Assembly: GCA_022562895.1 (NCBI GenBank)
Contig: JADFOK010000024.1
Span: 1-36,471 of the forward strand
DNA: 36,471 nucleotides
Direction: 5' to 3'
Origin: Bacteroidota bacterium
GTDB taxonomy: Bacteria; Bacteroidota; Bacteroidia; Flavobacteriales; Flavobacteriaceae
Part shown: positions 8,942 through 16,143 of the stretch, one piece after another
How positions within the stretch are numbered: position 1 is the first letter of the stretch
How the letters are laid out: every line of letters starts with the position of its first letter
Notes under the pieces: generated by a model
Told to the model about the DNA's origin: nothing
Databases searched by the model: none
What the model saw: the letters and a program-made list of their open reading frames with translations, nothing else
Program-made: the position numbers and the translations under genes

Positions 8942-9682
8942 ATGATCAAGCAAATACCCAATATTTTAACTTCTCTCAATTTACTCTGTGGTTGTGTTGC
9001 TGTACTTTTTGTAGTTTCTGGAGATCTAATTGTTGTTGCTTTTTTTGTAGTTATTGGAATAATCTTTGATTTCTTAGATGGTTTTGCAGCCCGATTGCTG
9101 AAAACACAAAGCAAGACAGGTTTACAGTTCGATTCTTTAGCAGATATGGTAACCAGTGGGCTTGTACCGGGATTAGTGATGCTTCAGTTATTAAATGTTT
9201 CCATTTTTGGAAATACAATGACTATTTCTGAAACCCTTTCACCAAGCAGTTTAAATAACGAATTTTCAAATTATCTTCCTTTTGTGGGTTTGTTGGTTAC
9301 AGTAGCTTCGGGGTATCGTTTGGCAAAATTTAATGTTGACATTCGTCAAACAGATAGTTTTATCGGTTTACCCACCCCTGCAAATACCTTATTGATATTG
9401 AGCTTACCATTAATTTTAGAATTTCAAAATTCACACCTAATTGAAAGTGTAATTCTTAACAAATGGTTTTTATTAGGGGTAATCCTTGTAAGTTGTATAC
9501 TATTGAATTCTAAAATTCACCTTTTTGCCTTAAAATTTAAAACTTGGGATTTTAAGAATAATGCAATACGTTATGTGTTCCTCTTACTTAGTCTCATCGC
9601 ATTAATATTGATGAAATTTATTGCTATTCCCATTATTATTACACTATATGTTATTATTTCTGTTTTTCAGAAAATAAGATGA
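8942..9682 (+). CDS. pssA: CDP-diacylglycerol-serine O-phosphatidyltransferase
   Basis: A 246-residue integral membrane protein with about seven or eight hydrophobic helices. The CDP-alcohol phosphatidyltransferase signature is complete: D43-x2-D46-G47-x2-A50-R51-x8-G60-x3-D64-x3-D68, the metal-binding active site. The preceding IPNILTSLNLLCGCVAV segment is typical of PssA. It makes phosphatidylserine from CDP-diacylglycerol and serine, the first step towards phosphatidylethanolamine, at the inner membrane. No decarboxylase gene lies nearby. The ATG has no competitor, and the coding region is followed at 39 bases by the convergent cyclotransferase-like gene. Confidence 0.93.
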   Translation: MIKQIPNILTSLNLLCGCVAVLFVVSGDLIVVAFFVVIGIIFDFLDGFAARLLKTQSKTGLQFDSLADMVTSGLVPGLVMLQLLNVSIFGNTMTISETLSPSSLNNEFSNYLPFVGLLVTVASGYRLAKFNVDIRQTDSFIGLPTPANTLLILSLPLILEFQNSHLIESVILNKWFLLGVILVSCILLNSKIHLFALKFKTWDFKNNAIRYVFLLLSLIALILMKFIAIPIIITLYVIISVFQKIR

Positions 9683-9721
9683 GCATGATAATAGTAATTA
9701 GTATAAAATTATTAATGAATA

Positions 9722-10777
9722 CTACTTGCTTACAACTTCAATCTTAAAAAGTTTATCCCAATTCTTCCCGGTGATATAGAGGATGTTTTCTTCACCTTTA
9801 TAGGCTATACCATTTAAAACATTCAATTCGGGGTGTTGAGATACTTTATCCCTTAAACCTTTTAAATCGATCACACCTTCCACGGCACCATTTTCAGGGT
9901 TTACAATGGCTATAGCGTCTTTTTCGTAGATATTGGCGTAAATCTTTCCCTCCACCCATTCCAGCTCGTTTACACTTTTAATTTTTTTTGTGTTGGTATA
10001 AATTTCAATATAACTTTCTTCAGCAAGGGTTTTTGAATTAAGCAACCAAATTTTTTCGGTACCGTCACTTTTATAAATGGTTTCACCGTTATTACAAAGA
10101 CCCCAACCTTCTTTACTTTTATCATACACAAATATTCCGGTTTTTTTAAGCGTTTTCAGGTTGTAAATAAAACCGATTTTTTCATGCCAGGTAAGTTGAT
10201 AAATTTTGTCGTTCAATATGGTTAATCCTTCTCCAAAATAGGGGTCTGCCAATGTTATTTTTTGAAGTACTTTTCCGGTTTTATATTCGGTTTTTCTTAG
10301 TGAAGACTTTTTATATAGTCCTGTACTTTCGTATAATGTATCTTGTATAAATTCCAAACCCTGCGTATAAGCCTCTATATCGTGAGGATAGGTTTCAAGA
10401 ATAATGTAAGTGTAGAGCTTTGGTTTTGTTGAGGATACTAAAGTAACCTTATGCGAGGCTTCAAACACAATGCCCTCTAGAAAAACCTTTGCAATTAATT
10501 TTCGTTTGCCTAATTTTTGGTTAGAAAGTGTAATTGTAGTTTTACTGTGGTTTTTTGTACTAATCAACTTTTCAGAATTAAAATAAAATATTACGGAATC
10601 AATTGACTTATTCTTTTTATTGATAATTGAAACCAAAAAAGAATCATCTGGAGTATAGGTTTTTTTTGCATCCTTAATTTGAATAGCAAACAAATTTTTA
10701 TTGGCCTCGGGATTGTTTCCGCAGTTAATTATTAATAAGGCTAATGTAATAATAGTGACTATCTTATATAGGTTCAT
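9722..10777 (-). CDS. Glutaminyl-peptide cyclotransferase-like lipoprotein (glutamine cyclotransferase family)
   Basis: A 351-residue exported protein. The N-terminus is a signal sequence ending at Cys20 in LLIINCGNN, a probable lipobox with the unusual Asn at -1. Residues about 35-115 form a beta-rich accessory domain. Residues about 120-350 match the plant/bacterial-type glutaminyl cyclase (PF05096) beta-propeller: YTQGLEF, ESTGLYKKSSLRK, LTWHEKIGFIYN, GWGLCNNGETIYKSDGT, NELEWVEGKIYANIY and LNGIAY are all present. The family converts N-terminal glutamine to pyroglutamate. A role in protecting exported proteins exposed by signal peptide cleavage is inference. ATG start at 10777; it is divergent from the SRP RNA. 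Confidence 0.88.
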   Translation of the reverse strand: MNLYKIVTIITLALLIINCGNNPEANKNLFAIQIKDAKKTYTPDDSFLVSIINKKNKSIDSVIFYFNSEKLISTKNHSKTTITLSNQKLGKRKLIAKVFLEGIVFEASHKVTLVSSTKPKLYTYIILETYPHDIEAYTQGLEFIQDTLYESTGLYKKSSLRKTEYKTGKVLQKITLADPYFGEGLTILNDKIYQLTWHEKIGFIYNLKTLKKTGIFVYDKSKEGWGLCNNGETIYKSDGTEKIWLLNSKTLAEESYIEIYTNTKKIKSVNELEWVEGKIYANIYEKDAIAIVNPENGAVEGVIDLKGLRDKVSQHPELNVLNGIAYKGEENILYITGKNWDKLFKIEVVSK

Positions 10778-10854
10778 CGTAATTACTTAATTTTCGGCAA
10801 GATATTTATTATTATTAAACAAGTATAATTTATAACGTAAATCGTATCAAAATC

Positions 10855-10885
10855 ATTGTAATTATTCCTAATTGCCCTATATTTG
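10855..10885 (+). promoter_or_regulatory. Promoter of the SRP RNA gene
   Basis: ATTG at 10855-10858 and TATATTTG at 10878-10885 are separated by exactly 19 bases. This matches the Bacteroidota housekeeping sigma consensus (TTTG-N19-TAnnTTTG) with one mismatch. The 5' end of the SRP RNA helix begins five bases after the -7 box, which fits a start at about 10890. Confidence 0.85.
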
Positions 10886-10889
10886 CACC

Positions 10890-10983
10890 GGCAAGTCCTA
10901 CACAACCAGCTCCTGTTGAATCCCCCAGGGCGGGAACGAAGCAAGGGTAGACGGTCGTAGCGGTGTGATGTAGGTAGCTTGCC
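10890..10983 (+). ncRNA. ffs: Signal recognition particle RNA, small bacterial type (4.5S-like)
   Basis: About 94 nt that fold into one long hairpin. The ends pair (GGCAAG at 10890 with CTTGCC at 10978), continuing with TCCTACA against TGTAGG. The apical domain shows the universal SRP helix 8 features: a CAGG side of the symmetric loop, a GGAA tetraloop closed by CG pairs, and AGCA on the return strand, the site bound by the Ffh M domain. It lacks the Alu domain found in Gram-positive SRP RNA, as expected in Bacteroidota. Right after the closing stem come eight T residues (10985-10992), so the terminal helix probably doubles as the terminator. It has its own strong promoter. No overlapping protein gene was seen. 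Confidence 0.95.
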
Positions 10984-11063
10984 ATTTTTTTTATGCTTTA
11001 TATTATAAAGAACCCAATTTTTTTACATTTTTTATCTTTTTAGATCGTATAACAACAATTTTT

Positions 11064-11071
11064 TATCTTTA
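11064..11071 (+). promoter_or_regulatory. Candidate -7 box for the SDR gene
   Basis: TATCTTTA differs from TAnnTTTG only in the last base and sits six bases before the ATG at 11077, so the mRNA would be nearly leaderless. No TTG was found at -33. Confidence 0.4.
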
Positions 11072-11076
11072 CGCCT

Positions 11077-11886
11077 ATGCCAAAAGTAATTTTAATTACA
11101 GGAGGATCTTCGGGAATAGGTAAAGCAATTGGTGAATATCTATCAAACAAAGGGTTTAAAGTATATGGTACCAGCCGAAATCCTGATATATTAAAAGATA
11201 AATATTCATTTTCTTTACTGAAAATGGATGTTACATTACCTATTACAATTTCAGATTCCGTAGCTTATATAATTAAAAAGGAAGGACATCTAGATGTGTT
11301 AATAAATAATGCCGGAATAGGTATTACCGGGCCTATTGAGGAAACACCCGATTTTGAAATTAAAAATGCTTTTAACACTAATTTCCATGGCCCCATAAAT
11401 GTTATTAAAGCTGTTTTGCCTCAAATGAGAAAACAGGGTAGTGGGATCATTATAAATATTACTTCAATTGCTGGTTATATGGGCTTACCATACCGGGGTA
11501 TTTATTCAGCTACAAAAGCAGCATTGGAAATCACCACGGAAGCGTTTCGAATGGAGATCAAACAATTTGGTATCGAAATGACCAATATTGCTCCCGGTGA
11601 TTTTGCTACTAATATTGTAGCTGGAAGATTTCACAGTCCTGTATTTGATGATTCACCCTATAAAGATGCTTATGGTAATACCTTAAAAATAATGAATGGA
11701 CATGTGAATAAAGGTGAAAACCCTTTAAAAGTAGCCCAAATGGTGTATAGAATAATTAATACACCAAGACCAAAAGTGAGATATAAAGTAGGAGCGTTTA
11801 TACAAAAATTTTCAATTGCTTTGAAACGTATTCTTCCCGGGAAAATATATGAAAGAATGCTTCTGAATCATTACAAGTTAAAATAG
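11077..11886 (+). CDS. SDR family NAD(P)-dependent oxidoreductase
   Basis: A 269-residue classical short-chain dehydrogenase. The cofactor motif TGGSSGIG lies at 8-15, NNAG at 77-80, and the catalytic set is Ser130, Tyr143 and Lys147 (YSATK). SRN after the second beta strand of the Rossmann fold suggests NADP preference, because the arginine can hold the 2'-phosphate. The C-terminal extension is basic and ends with hydrophobic residues. Substrate unknown: members of this group act on lipids, ketones or retinoid-like alcohols. It stands alone between the SRP RNA and transaldolase. ATG start with no upstream competitor. Confidence 0.92.
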   Translation: MPKVILITGGSSGIGKAIGEYLSNKGFKVYGTSRNPDILKDKYSFSLLKMDVTLPITISDSVAYIIKKEGHLDVLINNAGIGITGPIEETPDFEIKNAFNTNFHGPINVIKAVLPQMRKQGSGIIINITSIAGYMGLPYRGIYSATKAALEITTEAFRMEIKQFGIEMTNIAPGDFATNIVAGRFHSPVFDDSPYKDAYGNTLKIMNGHVNKGENPLKVAQMVYRIINTPRPKVRYKVGAFIQKFSIALKRILPGKIYERMLLNHYKLK

Positions 11887-11953
11887 AGTTTACTTTATTA
11901 ATATTATTTGAGGATTTTTTTATGTAAATGTTTTAAAGCTTTTTAATCTTATG

Positions 11954-11961
11954 TATTTTTG
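11954..11961 (+). promoter_or_regulatory. -7 box of the transaldolase gene
   Basis: TATTTTTG is a perfect TAnnTTTG match, 27 bases before the ATG at 11989. An in-frame TTG at 11959 lies inside this box, so it cannot be the translation start if the promoter is real. The -33 region is weak (TTTT). Confidence 0.6.
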
Positions 11962-11988
11962 CCTCAATTAAACCCAAAAACTCATTTT

Positions 11989-12642
11989 ATGAAATTCTTT
12001 ATAGATACTGCAAACCTGGACCAAGTACGTGAAGCTCAAGATTTGGGTGTGCTAGATGGCGTTACAACCAATCCTTCTCTTATGGCAAAGGAAGGTATAA
12101 CCGGTCGAGAAAATATATTAAAGCATTATGTAACAATTTGTAATTTAGTGAATGGAGATGTTTCTGCTGAAGTAATTGCTACAGATTTTGATGGTATGAT
12201 TGAAGAAGGAGAAGAACTTGCTAACCTCCATGAACAAATTGTAGTAAAATTACCCATGATCAAGGATGGTGTAAAAGCAGCAAAATATTTTAATGATAAA
12301 GGAGTAAAAATAAATCTAACATTGGTATTTTCTGTTGGTCAGGCACTTTTAGCTGCCAAAGTAGGTGCCACTTATGTTTCTCCTTTTATAGGAAGGCTTG
12401 ATGATGTTTCTACTGATGGATTAGGCCTTATAGCCGAAATAAGACTAATATATGATACTTATGGTTTTGAGACACAAATTCTAGCAGCGTCTATACGACA
12501 TACTATGCACATTATAGATTGTGCAAAATTAGGTGCCGATGTAATGACAGGTCCTTTGTCTTCGATCGAAGGGCTATTTAAACACCCACTTACAGATATT
12601 GGATTGGCAAATTTCTTAGCTGACTATAAGAAAGGGAATTAA
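11989..12642 (+). CDS. tal: Transaldolase, TalC/FSA-type small subunit
   Basis: A 217-residue single-domain class I aldolase-fold protein, close in length to E. coli FsaA (220). The Schiff-base lysine is Lys87 in IVVKLPM, and GVTTNPSL is at 24-31. Where fructose-6-phosphate aldolase has Gln and Tyr in the active site, this protein has Glu61 (SAEVIAT) and Phe133 (SPFIGR), the residues associated with true transaldolase activity in this family. It should therefore move a dihydroxyacetone unit between sugar phosphates in the pentose phosphate pathway. The ATG at 11989 is chosen because an alternative in-frame TTG overlaps the promoter and the family's N-terminus begins MKFFIDTA. Nine bases separate it from the convergent lipoprotein gene. 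Confidence 0.93.
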   Translation: MKFFIDTANLDQVREAQDLGVLDGVTTNPSLMAKEGITGRENILKHYVTICNLVNGDVSAEVIATDFDGMIEEGEELANLHEQIVVKLPMIKDGVKAAKYFNDKGVKINLTLVFSVGQALLAAKVGATYVSPFIGRLDDVSTDGLGLIAEIRLIYDTYGFETQILAASIRHTMHIIDCAKLGADVMTGPLSSIEGLFKHPLTDIGLANFLADYKKGN

Positions 12643-12651
12643 TTAAATTAA

Positions 12652-14064
12652 CTATTGAGATTGATTATTTAGATACCTTTGCAAAGTTTCTTCAAAATTT
12701 AAATTAAATAAATTAGTGCTGCCTTCAAGGATGGCACCTTTTTTATCTACAATGATAGCTTTGTTTACCGAATAGATTACAAGTTTTTTTTCGGCTTGGG
12801 CAATATTTTCAAACTGATATTCTTGCCCCTTTATATAACCGAATTTAGTAACAGTTTTAGACCAGTTTATGTAATTATCGTCTGTATTAATACCAATAAA
12901 ATTGTACTCAGGATACTTAGATTTTAATTCTGCGACCTTAATATGAATATTTTTATAATGTTTTACAGAATTAGACGACCAAAAGAAGAATACAGTGGGT
13001 CTATAAATAATACTCTGTAAATCTTTCAATGTATTTTCAGTAGTAATCAATAATAAATTTGGAATTTTATTACCAGGGGTAAGTTTCATCGAAGACTCGG
13101 CTAATTCATTAATTATGCGATGATGAGCGTTGTTTGTATTAATTTTTAAGAAAATGTCTAATATTTTTTTTTGCTTGTCTGGATTATTACATTTCAACAA
13201 ATACCGGCCGGCAATATTTTTGACCAAACTATTTTTTAATGAATCGTTAGTAACAAGACTATCTATAATTTTTATTTTGTTGTAGTTGTGTTTAAACGAA
13301 TTTTTGTTGTAATATCCGTTTTCACTATATTTTTTTGAAGCAAGATTATCAAAATATCGATACAAGAAACGATAATAAGGAAAATAGGATCGTAAATTTT
13401 CACTGCCAAAATCTATTTCTTTTCTATAATTATAGAATCCTTCAGGAAATTTATTAACGGTATCATTACTAATTTTTCCAGCATTTGCAGAAGTATATAA
13501 TTCCTTTTTTGAATAATAATCATAATCAATACTAGCCTTGGCTACTTCTTCAAATCTGGCATTAGATTCGTATTTTATTTTAAATTCTTCAAAGAGATCT
13601 GTTTTAATTTTTTTAAGAGAATCCAATTTTATTTCAAACTCCTTTGGTGGAAGTCTATACAATTTTGGCATCAATTCAATTTCCATTTCATTGTGCAAAA
13701 ACATATCCATTAGAAAATTATTCTTTTCTGCACCTTTACCGGTGTATGAAAGTGACTCATCAAAATCTATTGTATTTACACGTAACATTAAGCTATCACC
13801 AGGTTCAATAAACATTACTTGAAATTCTATATGATGAAAGGAATATAAGCCGGTTTTAATACCTTCTGCTCTGTATAAAAAGAAATTATTTTCATTTAAT
13901 TTAACAGAGTCCAGAATATGTTCATCTTTAAAAAAAATGACATAATCTCCCCTAGGATTCACAATTTCTCCACCAATCCAGGTAACATTAGATGCATTAT
14001 CCTCATTTTTTTTACAGGAAATTAAGAGGATAAAACATAAAAAAAGAAGTATTTTTTTAACCAT
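12652..14064 (-). CDS. Lipoprotein with thioredoxin-like domain lacking the active-site cysteines
   Basis: A 470-residue protein. A signal sequence with lipobox LLISC places the lipidated Cys at 17, followed by KKNE. Residues about 25-105 look like the DUF4369-type beta domain common before TlpA domains in Bacteroidota. The middle is charged and helical. Residues about 325-465 have the TlpA/AhpC-like fold pattern: GNKIPNLLL, TVFFFWSSNS, FIGINTDD, and IIVDKKGAILEGS. At the position of WCxxC the protein has WSSNS, so it cannot do thiol-disulfide exchange by the usual route. It probably serves as a binding or structural protein at the envelope. Convergent with the transaldolase gene and divergent from the ABC-F gene. 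Confidence 0.8.
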   Translation of the reverse strand: MVKKILLFLCFILLISCKKNEDNASNVTWIGGEIVNPRGDYVIFFKDEHILDSVKLNENNFFLYRAEGIKTGLYSFHHIEFQVMFIEPGDSLMLRVNTIDFDESLSYTGKGAEKNNFLMDMFLHNEMEIELMPKLYRLPPKEFEIKLDSLKKIKTDLFEEFKIKYESNARFEEVAKASIDYDYYSKKELYTSANAGKISNDTVNKFPEGFYNYRKEIDFGSENLRSYFPYYRFLYRYFDNLASKKYSENGYYNKNSFKHNYNKIKIIDSLVTNDSLKNSLVKNIAGRYLLKCNNPDKQKKILDIFLKINTNNAHHRIINELAESSMKLTPGNKIPNLLLITTENTLKDLQSIIYRPTVFFFWSSNSVKHYKNIHIKVAELKSKYPEYNFIGINTDDNYINWSKTVTKFGYIKGQEYQFENIAQAEKKLVIYSVNKAIIVDKKGAILEGSTNLFNLNFEETLQRYLNNQSQ

Positions 14065-14086
14065 TTAGGGCTTTTTGGACCGATAA

Positions 14087-14094
14087 CAAAAATA
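14087..14094 (-). promoter_or_regulatory. -7 box of the thioredoxin-like lipoprotein gene
   Basis: Minus-strand TATTTTTG is a perfect match to TAnnTTTG, 23 bases before the ATG at 14064. No TTG at -33 was seen, so the assignment rests on the -7 box and spacing to the start. Confidence 0.5.
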
Positions 14095-14175
14095 GAGACT
14101 GTTAGCTTTTTTACTGTTAATTCCTCGTTAAAAGAAATTAAAGTTTTTCTATTTCTTTAATCAGTGCTAATTAGT

Positions 14176-14183
14176 TACTTTTG
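14176..14183 (+). promoter_or_regulatory. -7 box of the ABC-F gene
   Basis: TACTTTTG matches TAnnTTTG exactly and lies 30 bases before the ATG at 14213. The -33 position has only TTCT. An A-rich stretch before the ATG fits the weak Shine-Dalgarno use of Bacteroidota. Confidence 0.55.
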
Positions 14184-14212
14184 CGCAAAATTTATAAACG
14201 TTAAAATAAAGT

Positions 14213-15838
14213 ATGCTTTCAGTTTCAAATTTATCGGTACAGTTTGGTAAACGTGTATTATTTGATGAAGTGAACACACGATTCGTCAAGGGTAATTGCT
14301 ATGGTATAATTGGTGCTAATGGATCCGGGAAATCCACATTTTTAAAAATTATTTCAGGAAAAAAAGATCCAACTTCGGGTTATTTTCATTTAGAACCTGG
14401 AAAACGAATGTCTGTTTTGGAACAAGAGCATAATGTTTTCGATGAATATATGGTATTAGAAACTGTGGTAAGAGGAAATAAAGAATTGTTTACTATTAAA
14501 AGCAAAATAGACAAACTTTATGAGAATTATACAGATGAAAACTCAGAAAAAATTGGCGAACTGCAAGTATCATTTGAAGAAATGGATGGTTGGAATGCAG
14601 ACAGTGAAGCAGCTGCTTTACTTTCTAATCTGGGGATCAATGAAAGCCTTCATTTTACAACTATGGGTGATTTAGACGGTAAGCAAAAAGTAAGAGTGCT
14701 TCTGGCACAAGCACTTTTTGGAAATCCGGATGTACTTATAATGGATGAACCTACAAATGGTTTGGATTATGAAACCATATCCTGGCTGGAGAATTTCCTG
14801 GCAAATTATGATAATTGTGTGATTATAGTTTCTCACGACCGTCACTTTCTCGATGCTGTATGTACACATATAAGTGATATTGACTTTGGAAAAATAACTC
14901 ATTATAGTGGAAATTATACATTTTGGTATGAGAGTAGTCAGTTAGCTAAAAGACAACGCTCTCAACAAAATAAGAAGGCGGAAGAAAAGAAAAAAGAACT
15001 TTTGGAATTTATTGCTCGATTTAGTGCTAACGCTGCAAAATCCAAGCAAGCCACCTCACGAAAAAAAATGATAGCAAAGCTTAATATAGAACAAATTAAG
15101 CCTTCTAGTAGAAGATATCCGGCTATAATTTTTGAAAGAGAGCGTGTGGCTGGGGATCAGATTTTAAATATTGAAAATCTTTCCGCATATATAGATGGAG
15201 AACTCTTGTTCAAAAACGTAGATATCAATTTGGCAAAAGGAGATAAAGTGATTGTATTTTCAAGAGATTCACGTGCTACTACAGCTTTTTACGAAATAAT
15301 AAACGAAAATATAAAACAAGATAATGGAGAGTTTCGTTGGGGTGTAACTACAACACAAAGTTATTTACCATTAAATAATAATTCATTTTTTAATAACGAT
15401 TATAGCCTAGTTGATTGGCTACGCCAATGGTCTAAAACTGAAGAAGAACGAGAAGAAGTTTATATTCGTGGATTTCTTGGAAAAATGTTGTTTAGTGGAG
15501 AAGAAGCTTTAAAAAAATGCAATGTACTATCAGGAGGAGAAAAAGTGAGATGTATGCTTAGTCGTATGATGATGATTCGCGCTAATGTGCTAATGCTCAA
15601 TGAACCCACTAATCACCTGGATCTGGAAACTATTACAGCGTTTAACAATTCCCTTAAAAATTTTAAAGGAACCGTTTTGCTAACCACTCGTGACCACGAG
15701 TTTGCACAAACTGTGGGAAACAGAGTTATTGAGATTACACCTACAGGTGTTATAGAGCGTTATATGACCTTTGATGAGTATATGGGTGATGCAAAGGTGA
15801 AAGAATTACGTAAAAAAATGTATGCGGTTGAAGTTTAA
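14213..15838 (+). CDS. ABC-F family ATP-binding protein, YbiT-like, with one degenerate ATP site
   Basis: A 541-residue soluble protein with two ABC domains and no membrane helices, as in ribosome-binding ABC-F translation factors. Domain 1: Walker A GANGSGKST (34-42), signature replaced by LDGKQ (154-158), Walker B with D178-E179, switch His208. A charged linker (about 240-305) with SKQATSRKK follows. Domain 2: the Walker A position reads FSRDSRATTA (349-358) with no GxxGxGK, the signature LSGGE (439-443) is intact, Walker B reads LNEP (Asn463, Glu464), and the switch His is Arg493. The site built from Walker A1 plus signature 2 is therefore complete, and the opposite site has lost all its key residues. 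Likely role: E-site ribosome binding or translation control. A resistance function is not indicated. Confidence 0.92.
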   Translation: MLSVSNLSVQFGKRVLFDEVNTRFVKGNCYGIIGANGSGKSTFLKIISGKKDPTSGYFHLEPGKRMSVLEQEHNVFDEYMVLETVVRGNKELFTIKSKIDKLYENYTDENSEKIGELQVSFEEMDGWNADSEAAALLSNLGINESLHFTTMGDLDGKQKVRVLLAQALFGNPDVLIMDEPTNGLDYETISWLENFLANYDNCVIIVSHDRHFLDAVCTHISDIDFGKITHYSGNYTFWYESSQLAKRQRSQQNKKAEEKKKELLEFIARFSANAAKSKQATSRKKMIAKLNIEQIKPSSRRYPAIIFERERVAGDQILNIENLSAYIDGELLFKNVDINLAKGDKVIVFSRDSRATTAFYEIINENIKQDNGEFRWGVTTTQSYLPLNNNSFFNNDYSLVDWLRQWSKTEEEREEVYIRGFLGKMLFSGEEALKKCNVLSGGEKVRCMLSRMMMIRANVLMLNEPTNHLDLETITAFNNSLKNFKGTVLLTTRDHEFAQTVGNRVIEITPTGVIERYMTFDEYMGDAKVKELRKKMYAVEV

Positions 15839-15988
15839 TTAATCTTCTAACTCTTTTAAAAATGTATCTATGACAAGCTGTGCTTTTACCAGCTCATCTT
15901 TATGTGTGCCAGGTCGTATCGATGGTAATTCAATTAAAAAAGCAATAAAAAAAAATAAAAGAATCGCTAATTTTGCAACATTGGAGAG
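15839..15988 (-). pseudogene. Possible C-terminal remnant of an unidentified gene
   Basis: On the minus strand a 49-codon frame without an ATG ends with a stop directly abutting the ABC-F stop codon. Its last part reads LPSIRPGTHKDELVKAQLV and then a helical acidic tail, which looks like ordinary protein. The preceding part is a run of Phe/Leu from a poly-T tract, where frame loss is likely. This and the next entry fill the only gene-free stretch over 300 bases (15839-16143). Family not recognised; a chance open frame remains possible. Confidence 0.3.
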
Positions 15989-15995
15989 TCAATAG

Positions 15996-16139
15996 TTGGG
16001 ACTAAAAGAAGAGAACGGACAAATTATTCTTTTTGATTCTAAAAATAATATTGGGGTAATTTCGGCATACGATTTTTATCATGAAAATGGATTCTTTCAC
16101 ATTATATCCGGAATTGTTTATCAAAAGAATGTAAAGTAA
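15996..16139 (+). pseudogene. Possible C-terminal remnant of a FAS1 (fasciclin)-like domain
   Basis: A 47-codon frame follows an in-frame TAG and has no usable ATG. It reads as ordinary coding sequence and ends NGFFHIISGIVYQKN, which resembles the NGVIHVIDxVLxP end of FAS1 adhesion domains, preceded by a beta segment ending IGVISAYD. The N-terminal part of the domain is missing and is not found upstream, where the opposite-strand fragment begins. Its stop lies five bases before the end of the convergent pheT. Family assignment is from pattern only. Confidence 0.4.
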
Positions 16140-16143
16140 TTAT

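Noticed and set aside
9683..9721. Imperfect AT-rich hairpin between pssA and the cyclotransferase-like gene
   Set aside because: No GC pairs in the stem and no clear T-run, so not a convincing terminator.
11959..11988. TTG at 11959 as a longer start for transaldolase
   Set aside because: The TTG lies inside the -7 promoter box, and the family N-terminus begins at the ATG at 11989.
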